17,270 nucleotides of DNA from NCBI GenBank assembly GCA_903928045.1, contig CAIYPH010000385.1, forward strand, positions 1 through 17,270, in the 5' to 3' direction. Positions within the stretch are counted from its first letter, which is position 1; each line of letters starts with the position of its first letter. A program made the position numbers and the translations under genes. This document shows positions 1-7,477 of this stretch, piece after piece. Source of the DNA: an uncultured Rhodospirillales bacterium (GTDB lineage Bacteria > Pseudomonadota > Alphaproteobacteria > Acetobacterales > Acetobacteraceae). A model generated the notes under the pieces. That model worked only from the letters and a program-made list of their open reading frames with translations, made no database searches and had not been told where the DNA came from.

Positions 1-46
1 CGTGATCTGGCGCTTCGCTACGCTGAAGCCTCCGCGCCAGATCACG
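1..46. repeat. Left-edge inverted repeat / hairpin
   Basis: Two perfect 13-base arms (CGTGATCTGGCGC at 1-13 and its reverse complement at 34-46) flank a 20-base spacer that can itself fold further (TTC at 14-16 with GAA at 24-26). It could be a terminator-like hairpin, a dispersed palindromic repeat or the end of a mobile element. No poly-T tract follows on either strand. The element touches the window edge, so its full extent is unknown. Positions 47-107 show no recognisable gene. Confidence 0.6.
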
Positions 47-107
47 ACGCGTTCGTTCACCCAAGAGCCAACACAACCCGCCAGACCGAACTCACAGTTG
101 GATAGGA

Positions 108-409
108 TCAAGGAGCAACGTCACCGGCTACCGACTGGGCGAAGGTGTAGATCGAGATATCGTCCCCGAAGACTTCGGGGGTCTTCTCCTCGCCGGACAT
201 CAGCGGCGTGCCGATGAACGCTGTCCGCGGTAGCGCTTGGCATATGTTCGCGGTGAGACGGGTATACTGGCTGCGGTGCGCCTCATCGTGATAACGATCG
301 CGTCATCCCGCTCCGACAGCACCAGCGTAGCCTAACCGGCGTTGGTGCCGAACGTCTGGATCAGGGAGAAAAGGTAGCGCTGTTTTCCAGCCTGCTTGAT
401 CCTCAGGTC
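108..409 (-). pseudogene. hsdR: Type I restriction enzyme R subunit (HsdR) fragment, decayed
   Basis: On the minus strand the reading frames piece together part of the HsdR SF2 helicase/translocase core. A segment like YLFSLIQTFG (about 376-347) is followed by VLSERDDAIVIT, then DEAHRSQY (helicase motif II), then ALPRTAFIGTPL, then EVFGDDISIYTFAQSV. The order and spacing match the HsdR family, which normally runs to about 1,000 residues, so only roughly a tenth remains. The copy is dead. An in-frame TAG lies at 332-334. One base is missing just before the DEAH box, near 287, so the frame changes. Similarity ends at a TGA at 108-110. Neither the nuclease domain nor hsdM/hsdS is present in the window. 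The family call rests on motif recognition by eye and is firm for the DEAH-to-FGD stretch, weaker upstream of 345. Confidence 0.8.
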
Positions 410-417
410 CGCCCGAC

Positions 418-1362
418 TCAGGATAGTGCTGCACCCACCGAAGGATTATGGCAGGCCACGGCGTGCGAGGCGTCGCCCAACTCGGACGGCACCGTCCAGC
501 AGTGCGGAAGGGCGTAGGGGCAGCGTGCGGCGAAGGGGCAGCCGGCGGATGGGCGCTCCACCCCCGCCGCCCCTCCCATCCCGGGCCAGGCCGGCCGCAC
601 CCGCGCCTCCGCCTCGGAGACGACCGGGACTGATGCCAGCAGCATGGTCGTGTAGCGATGGCGTGGCTGCTCGAACAGTGGACCAGTCGGCGCCACCTCC
701 GCCAGCCGCCCGCGATACAGCACCGCCACCCGGTCCGCGAACAGGCGGACAACAGCGAGATCATGGGTGATGAACACATAGGTGAGGCCGAGCCGGGAGC
801 GCAGGTCCGCAAGCAGTCGTAGGACGCGGGCCTGCACCGACACGTCGAGCGCCGAGGTTGGCTCGTCCAGCACAAGGATCTCAGGCTCGGCCGCCAGCGC
901 CCTTGCCAGCGCGGCCCGTTGACGCTGTCCGCCTGACAGCACGTTCGGATAGCGGTCGATCGTGTCAGCCGGCAGCCCTACCATGTCGAGCAGATCGGCC
1001 ACCCGCTCCCGCGCCGCGCGCCCCCTCGCCAGCCCATGCACTTCGAGCGGGAGGCCGACGCTCTGGCCGATGGTGCGGCGCGGATTGAGGGTGGACATCG
1101 GATTCTGCTGCACCACTTGCAGCCGCCTTCGGTCCGGCCCGGTCAGTGGCGGCACCATCACGCGCCCCTCCTGCAGGACGGCGCCGCGGTCCGGCCGCTC
1201 CATGCCGAGCAGGATGCGCCCGAGCGTCGATTTACCCGAGCCCGACTCTCCGACGATCGCCAGCGTCTCGCCGCGCGCGATCGATAGCGAAACGCCGGCG
1301 AGGGCCGTGACCGCCCCGTAGACGCGGGTGACGTCGCGCAACTCGATGAACGGCGCCGTCAT
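418..1362 (-). CDS. Dpp/Opp-type ABC transporter ATPase (DppF/OppF-like)
   Basis: This 314-residue cytoplasmic ATPase would power uptake through the two permeases encoded upstream, paired with the DppD-like ATPase. Visible motifs are Walker A GESGSGKST (38-46), the Q-loop near 85-86, the signature LSGGQRQR (142-149), Walker B ILVLDEP (162-168) and the switch His in ITHD (H200). The C-terminal CPFAARCPYALPHC cysteine motif is typical of oligopeptide/dipeptide ATPases. An open frame extends 29 codons further upstream, but the ATG at 1362 overlaps the previous stop as ATGA (1359-1362) and has GGAG a few bases upstream, so this start is preferred. It is the last gene of the operon. Its stop falls 9 bases before the hsdR relic, so its final residues after VACH may be altered by the rearrangement. 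No terminator is seen after it. The substrate is unknown. Confidence 0.9.
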   Translation of the reverse strand: MTAPFIELRDVTRVYGAVTALAGVSLSIARGETLAIVGESGSGKSTLGRILLGMERPDRGAVLQEGRVMVPPLTGPDRRRLQVVQQNPMSTLNPRRTIGQSVGLPLEVHGLARGRAARERVADLLDMVGLPADTIDRYPNVLSGGQRQRAALARALAAEPEILVLDEPTSALDVSVQARVLRLLADLRSRLGLTYVFITHDLAVVRLFADRVAVLYRGRLAEVAPTGPLFEQPRHRYTTMLLASVPVVSEAEARVRPAWPGMGGAAGVERPSAGCPFAARCPYALPHCWTVPSELGDASHAVACHNPSVGAALS

Positions 1363-2342
1363 GCCGCTCCGTCCGCGTACAGGACGCAGGCGACGCGGTG
1401 GCCCGGCGCGACCTCGACCATCGCCGTCCGGCCCGGCCCCTGCCCGCATTCCGGCCGCGCCTGCGCGCAGCGCGGGTGGAAGCGGCAGAAGGACGGTGGA
1501 TCGCGGTAGTCAGGCACCGCGCCTGGAATACCCTCGGGCAACTCGCCGCCGGTCAGCCGCGGCACCGAGGCGAGCAAGGCCCGCGTGTAGGGATGGCGCG
1601 GTGCGGCGAACAGCGCCTCGACCGTCGCCTCCTCCACCACCGCGCCCGCATACATCACGTAGACCCGCTGCGCGAACTCGCGGACAACACCGAGGTTGTG
1701 GGTGATCAGCAGCACGGCCGTGCCGCTGCGCTCTGTGAGGTCGCGCATCAGCGCGAGCGTCTGCGCCTGCACGGTCACGTCGAGCGCGGTCGCCGGCTCG
1801 TCGGCGAGGATCAGGTCGGGCCGGTTGACCAGCGCCATGCAGATCATCACCCGCTGGTTGAGCCCGCCGCTGAGCTGGAAGGGATAGGCCGCCAGCACGC
1901 GGTCCGGGTCCTGGATGCCCACCGCGCGCAGGGCGTCGCGCGCCACCGGCAGGGCCACCGACCGCGTCGGTGCGCCGCCACCGCGCAGAATGACGGTGGT
2001 CAGCTGGTCCGCCACCGTGAAGACCGGATTGAGCGCGGCCAGCGGGTCCTGGAAAATCATCGTCATCTGCCGGCCACGCACGCCACGCCAGTTGCGCGCG
2101 CCGAAGCGGAGCACGTCGCGCCCGTCGAACTCGATCGCGCCCGAGACGCTGGCGCGCCGCAGGTCCGCCAGCCCGATCGCGGCGCGCACCGTCAGCGTCT
2201 TGCCGCAGGCGGACTCGCCGACCAGCGCCACCCGCTCGCCGCGCCGCACGGTGAGATTGACGCCGTTCAACACGTGGGTCTCGCCGTCGTAGCGGGCAAA
2301 CCGCACGGCCAGCTCCCGGACGGCCAGGATTTCGTCGCTCAC
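1359..2342 (-). CDS. Dpp/Opp-type ABC transporter ATPase (DppD/OppD-like)
   Basis: A 327-residue ATPase, the second nucleotide-binding subunit of the same importer. Motifs are Walker A GESACGKT (42-49; Ala-Cys replace the common Gly-Ser but the GxxxxGKT core is intact), signature LSGGLNQR (157-164), Walker B LILADEP (177-183) and switch His H215 in ITHN. The CRFHPRCAQARPEC cysteine motif near the C terminus marks the oligopeptide/dipeptide subfamily. The start is a GTG at 2342 that overlaps the stop of the preceding permease as GTGA (2339-2342), and its own stop overlaps the next start, so the three genes are very likely translationally coupled. Length is normal for the family and nothing looks broken. 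Confidence 0.92.
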   Translation of the reverse strand: MSDEILAVRELAVRFARYDGETHVLNGVNLTVRRGERVALVGESACGKTLTVRAAIGLADLRRASVSGAIEFDGRDVLRFGARNWRGVRGRQMTMIFQDPLAALNPVFTVADQLTTVILRGGGAPTRSVALPVARDALRAVGIQDPDRVLAAYPFQLSGGLNQRVMICMALVNRPDLILADEPATALDVTVQAQTLALMRDLTERSGTAVLLITHNLGVVREFAQRVYVMYAGAVVEEATVEALFAAPRHPYTRALLASVPRLTGGELPEGIPGAVPDYRDPPSFCRFHPRCAQARPECGQGPGRTAMVEVAPGHRVACVLYADGAA

Positions 2343-3172
2343 CGTTCGAGGTCCAGCAGGTCGTTGATACCGTCACCCAGCAGGTTGAACCCGACGACCG
2401 CCATCAGGATGGCCAGCCCCGGGAAGATCGCCAGCCACCAGAGGTCTGGCAAATAGCGAGCCCCCTCCGCCACCATCGAGCCGAGATCCGGCGTCGGCGG
2501 CTGCACCCCTAGTCCAAGGAAGCTCAGGCTCGAGGCGATCAGGATGACGAAGCCGAAATCGAGCGTCACCTTGGTCAGGATCGGCGGCGCGCAGTTGGGC
2601 AGGATCTCCCGCAGCAGGATGTGCCAGGCCGGCGCCCCCACCACCTCGGCCGCGGCAACGTAGCCCTCGGTGGCCACCTGGCGCGTCACGTTGTAGGCCA
2701 GCCGCGCGTACCAGGGCCACCACATCGCCGCCACCGCCATCATCGCGTTCACCAGGGATGGCTTCATCAGGCCCATGATCGCCAGCGCCAGCACCAGCGG
2801 CGGCATCGAGAGAAAGACGTCGGTGACGCGCATGATCACCGTCTCGCGCCAGCCCTGGAAATAACCGGCCATCAGCCCGGCGCCGACCCCGACCGGTACA
2901 GTGATCACCAGCACCACCACCGACAGCAGCAGCGACATGCGGAACGCGAAGACGGTGCGCGTCAGCACGTCACGACCCACGGTATCGGTGCCGAACCAAT
3001 GTGCCGCGCTTGGCGGCATCGACGCGTCGGCGATGGCGACGAAGCCGCCGGCATGCTGCGGATAGGGTGTGATCCAGGGGGCCAGCAGGGCGCCTGCCAG
3101 GATGGCGCCGACGATGGCGAGGCCAACGACAGACAACGGGTTGCGCCCGAACTTGTGCAGCGCCCGCCTCAT
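2339..3172 (-). CDS. ABC transporter permease (DppC/OppC-like)
   Basis: A 277-residue inner-membrane permease. The N terminus (RRALHKFGRNPLSVVGLAIV) is the charged-then-hydrophobic start usual for DppC. It is followed by the periplasmic HWFGTDTVGRDVLTR segment characteristic of this subfamily, then a BPD-transporter core with several hydrophobic helices. The cytoplasmic EAA loop that docks on the ATPase is visible as EVVGAPAWHILLREILPN around residues 172-191, and FLGLGVQPPTPDLGSM follows, another DppC hallmark. The ATG at 3172 sits 10 bases after the DppB-like stop, in a gap that contains a G-rich ribosome-binding stretch. It should form the heterodimeric channel with the DppB-like protein. 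Confidence 0.92.
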   Translation of the reverse strand: MRRALHKFGRNPLSVVGLAIVGAILAGALLAPWITPYPQHAGGFVAIADASMPPSAAHWFGTDTVGRDVLTRTVFAFRMSLLLSVVVLVITVPVGVGAGLMAGYFQGWRETVIMRVTDVFLSMPPLVLALAIMGLMKPSLVNAMMAVAAMWWPWYARLAYNVTRQVATEGYVAAAEVVGAPAWHILLREILPNCAPPILTKVTLDFGFVILIASSLSFLGLGVQPPTPDLGSMVAEGARYLPDLWWLAIFPGLAILMAVVGFNLLGDGINDLLDLER

Positions 3173-3182
3173 GCCCCCCGCC

Positions 3183-4202
3183 TCATGTCATGCCGCCGCG
3201 GGCACGGATGCGCGGATCGAGCAATGCCACGATCACGTCGATCAGCAAATTGACCAGGACGAAACCGACGCCGATCACCAGCACCGTGCCGACGATGGCG
3301 TTGAGGTCCTTGGCCAGGATGGCGTTCACCCCGTAGCGCGCCATGCCCGGCCAGGCGAACACCGCCTCGACCAGGAAAGCGCTGCCGAGCTTGGCAGCGA
3401 AATCGAGTCCGAGGATGGTCAGGGTCGGGATCAGGGCCGGCCGCAGCGCGTATTTCAGCGCGATCTCGCCGCCGGTGAATCCATAGGCGCGGGCGAGGCC
3501 GATATAGTCGCGCTCGTAGCCCTGTGCCATGTTGGCCCGCGTCAGCCGTGACGCCTGGCCGATACCGGACAGCGCCAGCGCCAGGCTCGGCAGCGCGAGA
3601 TGCCAAATTGCGTCACGGAACGCCCGCCCGTCGCCGGCGGCGATGGCGTCGATGACGTAGAGCCCGGTCAGGCGCGGCGGCGGCACGGTGCCGTCGCCGA
3701 GGCGGCCGATCACCGGCATCAGGTCGAGCGCATAGGCGAAGGCGAGGATGAAAATGATGCTCCAGACGAAGCTTGGGGCCGCGACCCCGAGTAGCGAGAC
3801 GATGCGTGCCACGTGGTCCGGCCAGCGATCGAGGAAATGGGCCGCCACGATGCCAAGCGGCACGCCGAAGCCTACCATCAGCAGGGTCGCCGCGAATACC
3901 AGTTCCAGCGTCGCCGGCAGGAACTGGGCGAGGTCCGTCGTCACCGCACGGCTCGAATAGAGCGACTGGCCGAGATCTCCGGTCAGCACGCCGCGGGCGA
4001 AGCGCCAATACTGGACCGGGAATGGCTGATCGAGGCTGAGCTGCGCCCGCAGCGCCGCCACCGCGCTCTCCTCGGCCGCCGGCCCAAGGGCGATGCGCGC
4101 GGGGTCGCCCGGTATAACCCGGGCGATGGTGAAGATCACCAGCGACACCCCGACCAGCACCAGCAGCGATGCGGCGAACCGGCGGCAGAGATAACGCAGC
4201 AT
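3183..4202 (-). CDS. ABC transporter permease (DppB/OppB-like)
   Basis: A 339-residue inner-membrane permease, partner of the DppC-like subunit. The first helix (LLVLVGVSLVIFTIARVIPG) and the adjacent PGDPAR motif are classic for DppB/OppB. The segment GVLTGDLGQSL and the EAA-like loop AYGFTGGEIALKYALRPAL (about 235-256) also fit. The C terminus LLDPRIRAR is the usual end for this family. The gene starts 20 bases after the binding-protein stop. That gap is almost entirely a GC palindrome with no clear Shine-Dalgarno sequence, so translation may be weaker than for the upstream gene. Length and helices look intact. Confidence 0.92.
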   Translation of the reverse strand: MLRYLCRRFAASLLVLVGVSLVIFTIARVIPGDPARIALGPAAEESAVAALRAQLSLDQPFPVQYWRFARGVLTGDLGQSLYSSRAVTTDLAQFLPATLELVFAATLLMVGFGVPLGIVAAHFLDRWPDHVARIVSLLGVAAPSFVWSIIFILAFAYALDLMPVIGRLGDGTVPPPRLTGLYVIDAIAAGDGRAFRDAIWHLALPSLALALSGIGQASRLTRANMAQGYERDYIGLARAYGFTGGEIALKYALRPALIPTLTILGLDFAAKLGSAFLVEAVFAWPGMARYGVNAILAKDLNAIVGTVLVIGVGFVLVNLLIDVIVALLDPRIRARGGMT

Positions 4203-4206
4203 GGGC

Positions 4207-4220
4207 GCCGCCGCGGCGGC
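4207..4220. repeat. 14-bp perfect GC palindrome between binding-protein and permease genes
   Basis: GCCGCCGCGGCGGC equals its own reverse complement and fills most of the 20-base gap between the solute-binding protein stop (4223-4225) and the permease start codon (4200-4202). In the transcript it could form a short, very stable hairpin. That placement suits either partial termination, protection of the upstream mRNA, or limiting of permease translation. This role is inference. Confidence 0.5.
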
Positions 4221-4222
4221 CC

Positions 4223-5842
4223 TTACTGCGTCCGGTCGACGCTATAGGTGCGGAACAGCCAGTTCGACCCGATCGCCGCCGCGCCCTTGCCGGGTGCGTC
4301 GAGGTTGGGCGCCGTCACGTAGTCCTGCTTGGCGAAAGTCGCCACGCTTTCGAAGGCCACCAGGCTCGGCCGCTGGTCGAGCAGGCGCTTCTGGATGTCG
4401 ATGTAGAGTGTCTGGCGCTTCGCCTCGTCCGTGATGGCCCGCGCGGCCGGGATCATGCGGTCGAGCTCGCTGTCAGCGAACCAGTCCATTTTCAGCGTGG
4501 TGCCCAGGAAGCGGGACTCGTTCTGGGAGATCAGCGCATCCGGGTCCGGGTAGGGGCCGATGGCGAAGCGCTGCGTCATATGCGGCGTCGTCTCGGGCTT
4601 GGTCACCTGCTGGGTGAGCAGCGCCCAGGGGGTCTTGACGATGGTGGCGGGAATGCCGACCTCGGCGAGGTTCTGCTGGATCAGCAGGCTGAACTTCTCC
4701 TCGAGCGGCACTTCGGCCACCCAGGAGAGCTCGATCGGCGGCACGTTGCCGGCATATTTCGAGGCCGCCACCGCCGCCTTGGCGCCCGCCACGTCGCGCG
4801 CATTGGCCGGCAGCGACTTGTCATAGCCGAGGAAGCCGCTCGGCAGCGCGCCGTGCATCGGCAGGGCGCCCGGCTGGCCCGGGCCGATCGCGGTCATGCC
4901 GATCAGCGTGTCGTAGTCGATCGCCTTGGCGATGGCGCGGCGGATGTTGACGTCATCGGTCGGCGCGCGACGGGTGTTCATCGACATAATGAAGTAGCTG
5001 ATGCCCGCCTCGGTCACCAGCTTCATGCCCGGCATGCCCGCCAGGGCTCGCTTGATCTCGACCGGGATCCACTGGCTGGTGATTTCGAACTCCTTGCGCG
5101 ACATCAGGGTGCGGATGGTCGCCGCCTCGATGCCGTAGCGAATGCGCACCATGTCCGGCGCCTTGTCGGCGAAGCCCTGGAAGTAGTCAGGGAATTTCAC
5201 CAGCACCGAGCCGTCCTGCGGATTGTGCTCGGTGACCCGGTAGGCGCCCGATCCGGCATCATTGGCGGCGAGCCAGGCCTCGGCGTAGTCGCCCTTGTCG
5301 CCGTACGGCCCGCCCGGCTTGATGTTCCCCATCACCGTCGATTTCTGCACGATCGGCATCCGGACCAGCGAGGCGAGGAAGCTCGCATTGGCTTCCGGCA
5401 GGGTGAACACCACCTTCATCGGTTCGGGCCCGCTGACGCTCACGCCCTTGAACAGCCGTGCATAGCCGGCGTTCAGCGTCAGTGTGCGATCGAGCGTGAA
5501 GACCACGTCCTCGGCGGTCACTGTGCCGCCGTGATGGAACTTCACGCCGGGCCGCAGGGTGAAGCTGTATTGCTTCCCGTCGTCGCTGATCGTCCAGGAC
5601 GTCGCCAGCCCCGGCATCACGCCGCCGCCGGGCCTAGCCTCCACCAGGCTGTCATAGATGTTCATGGTGAGCACGGCCGCCGCGTAGTCCGGCACCTTCG
5701 AGGGGTCGAGCCGGCCGGGCGCCGCCTCGTCGTGGCGCAGCACGCGCTGTTGCGCCTGGGCGGGGACAGGGGGGGCGGCCGTCAGGGCCGCGGCCCCCAC
5801 CAGCGAGAGCATCAGCATCCGGCGCAGCATGGCGGGCCTCAT
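4223..5842 (-). CDS. ABC transporter solute-binding protein, family 5 (DppA-like)
   Basis: A 539-residue periplasmic binding protein for the importer encoded downstream. The N terminus has arginines, a hydrophobic run (LMLSLVGAAALTAAP) and a likely signal peptidase I site near PAQAQQ (about 28-32). Family 5 features include SKVPDYAAAVLTMNIYDSLVE, the GVKFHHGGTVTAEDVVFTLDR segment (compare the usual G-V-K-F-H-D-G-x-x-x-T-A-x-D-V motif) and a GAYRVTEHNPQDGSVL segment. Length matches DppA/OppA-type proteins. Start: ATG at 5842 with AGGGAA about 8 bases upstream. A second in-frame ATG four codons later is also possible. It follows hyuB by 33 bases. Its ligand cannot be deduced. The hyuAB linkage suggests an amide-, lactam- or hydantoin-type compound or a peptide. 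Confidence 0.92.
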   Translation of the reverse strand: MRPAMLRRMLMLSLVGAAALTAAPPVPAQAQQRVLRHDEAAPGRLDPSKVPDYAAAVLTMNIYDSLVEARPGGGVMPGLATSWTISDDGKQYSFTLRPGVKFHHGGTVTAEDVVFTLDRTLTLNAGYARLFKGVSVSGPEPMKVVFTLPEANASFLASLVRMPIVQKSTVMGNIKPGGPYGDKGDYAEAWLAANDAGSGAYRVTEHNPQDGSVLVKFPDYFQGFADKAPDMVRIRYGIEAATIRTLMSRKEFEITSQWIPVEIKRALAGMPGMKLVTEAGISYFIMSMNTRRAPTDDVNIRRAIAKAIDYDTLIGMTAIGPGQPGALPMHGALPSGFLGYDKSLPANARDVAGAKAAVAASKYAGNVPPIELSWVAEVPLEEKFSLLIQQNLAEVGIPATIVKTPWALLTQQVTKPETTPHMTQRFAIGPYPDPDALISQNESRFLGTTLKMDWFADSELDRMIPAARAITDEAKRQTLYIDIQKRLLDQRPSLVAFESVATFAKQDYVTAPNLDAPGKGAAAIGSNWLFRTYSVDRTQ

Positions 5843-5875
5843 CGCAATTTTCCCTGAATATGACGAGCGGAAAGG

Positions 5876-7477
5876 TTAGGAGGTCTTGTCCGGCACGGTC
5901 AACGGCGTCCCCCAGCCACCGCCGCGGGCGGTGGTGACGCGCACCACGTCGCCTGGCGCCAGCCGCACGCCGGAGGCGAAGGCGTAGGTCTCGGTCGTTC
6001 CGTCCCGGCGGATCACCTGAATGCGGTTGGTGGTGCCGGGCTTGCCGCCGGCGAGGCCCCATACGGGCTGGCGGTGCCGCGTGTAGCCGGCGGAGAGCAC
6101 GGTCTCCTCACCCTGAATGGCAAACTCCTTCAGCAGGCCCGGGCCGCCCTGATACCGCCCCTCGCCGCCCGGTTCGTCATTGAGGCCGAAACGGCTGAAC
6201 AGGAACCCGTAGCGTGCTTCCGCGATCTCGACCGGCGTGTTGAACGTGTCGCCGTGATTGGACGAATACATCGCCGAGTTGCCTTCCCGCGTTGCGGTCG
6301 CGCCCCAGCCGCCCATCTGCGGCTCGACCATCGTGTAGCGCCGCCGGTGCTGCGGATGCCGCCCGGCGATGACGGTGCCGCATATCGAGGCGAAGCCGCC
6401 GGCCGGGAAGCGCTCGGGCGCCGCGGTTGCGAGGGTTCGCCACAGCATGTCGGCGAGGCGGATGCGGATTTCAGAGTAGTAGCCCTGCGGCGCCGGCTCG
6501 AGCGCATGAAAGATGGTGCCGGGCTGCGTCAGCAATTCCAGCGGCCGGAAGGAGCCGGCGTTGCAGACGGTATCCGGCGCCGTCGCGCACTTGAAGATGA
6601 GCTGGGTGGCGACAAGCGCGCCCTCGCGGCTGGTGTTGAACGGCAGGTCGCGCTGGGCCGGCGCCGCGCGCAGATCGACCGTGAAGCGATCGTCGTCGAT
6701 GATAATCGCGCCGTGCCAGATGCTGTCGTCGTCCATCGGCTCATGGAACTCGAAGCGCCCCTTCGGCAGCGCTGCCAGACCCTGGCGGGACTGGCGCTCG
6801 GCGTAGGTGAAGTAGTCGATGATCGCAGCACGAAAGGCCGGGTTGCCATAGCGCGTCGCGAGCCCCGCGATGCGCTCGGCGCCTTTGCGCAGCGCCGCCA
6901 CCGCCGCCCACATGTCCCCAAGCAGGAAATCCGGCAGACGGCTGTTCACCGTCATGATCTGGATTACCGCCTCGTTCGGCTGCCCGGCATCGATCAGCTT
7001 GATCGCCGGCAGCCGCAGCCCCTCGGCGAAGATATCGCGCGCGTCGACCGGCATGGAGCCCGGGGTCGAGCCGCCGATATCGCTCCAGTGGCCGATATTG
7101 GCGGCCCAGGCGATCAGTTCGCCGCCGGCGAAAACGGGCATGGCGAGCACGGCGTCGTTCAGATGGGTGACGCCGCCGTAGTAGGGATCATTGGTGATGT
7201 AGACGTCGCCCGGCCGCAGTGACGTCTTGTCGATGCGCGTCAGCAGATGCTTGACCGACTTGTCGAGCACGCCGATGAAGCCGGGGATGCCGGCGCCAGA
7301 GCTCACCATCTCGCCGTCGGGGTCGGTGATGCCGGTGCCGACGTCGAGCACCTCGTAGATGATCGGGCTCATCGACGCCCGCTTGAGGATGACGAACATC
7401 TCCTCGGCGATCGCCGTCAGCGCCTGCTGGATGACGTCGATGGTGAAGGGATCGTGCGTGAAGTGATCGGGGGTCAT
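5876..7477 (-). CDS. hyuB: Hydantoinase B / oxoprolinase family subunit
   Basis: A 533-residue cytoplasmic subunit of the HyuA/HyuB enzyme superfamily, which includes N-methylhydantoinase, 5-oxoprolinase, caprolactamase and the acetone/acetophenone carboxylases. The subunit carries the metal site in this family. Candidate ligands are D45 (in EVLDVGTGITD), H105 and D108 (in GGVTHLND) and H130 (in GHWSDIGG), all in the expected order. Later landmarks are the ARDIFAEGLRLPAIKL segment and the glycine-rich GGEGRYQGGPG and GGGWGTPL at the end. The start ATG overlaps the hyuA stop as ATGA (7474-7477), and GGAG lies just upstream inside hyuA, so the two are probably coupled and made in equal amounts. 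Length is normal for a stand-alone B subunit. Assignment to the superfamily is secure. The choice between hydrolase and carboxylase is not. Confidence 0.92.
   Translation of the reverse strand: MTPDHFTHDPFTIDVIQQALTAIAEEMFVILKRASMSPIIYEVLDVGTGITDPDGEMVSSGAGIPGFIGVLDKSVKHLLTRIDKTSLRPGDVYITNDPYYGGVTHLNDAVLAMPVFAGGELIAWAANIGHWSDIGGSTPGSMPVDARDIFAEGLRLPAIKLIDAGQPNEAVIQIMTVNSRLPDFLLGDMWAAVAALRKGAERIAGLATRYGNPAFRAAIIDYFTYAERQSRQGLAALPKGRFEFHEPMDDDSIWHGAIIIDDDRFTVDLRAAPAQRDLPFNTSREGALVATQLIFKCATAPDTVCNAGSFRPLELLTQPGTIFHALEPAPQGYYSEIRIRLADMLWRTLATAAPERFPAGGFASICGTVIAGRHPQHRRRYTMVEPQMGGWGATATREGNSAMYSSNHGDTFNTPVEIAEARYGFLFSRFGLNDEPGGEGRYQGGPGLLKEFAIQGEETVLSAGYTRHRQPVWGLAGGKPGTTNRIQVIRRDGTTETYAFASGVRLAPGDVVRVTTARGGGWGTPLTVPDKTS

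Noticed and set aside
303..875. 190-codon minus-strand open frame crossing the ATPase 3' end
   Set aside because: Out of frame with the ATPase, cysteine- and arginine-rich, no motif.
2210..2222. Possible defective Walker A in the DppD-like ATPase (Ala-Cys in place of Gly-Ser)
   Set aside because: The essential GxxxxGKT pattern is kept, so the site should bind ATP normally.
1398..2456. 352-codon plus-strand open frame
   Set aside because: Antisense of the DppD-like ATPase, which carries all ABC motifs.
4169..5857. 562-codon plus-strand open frame opposite the binding-protein gene
   Set aside because: It is rich in Arg, His, Gly and Asp with no family motif, and is the antisense shadow of a well-supported family 5 binding protein.
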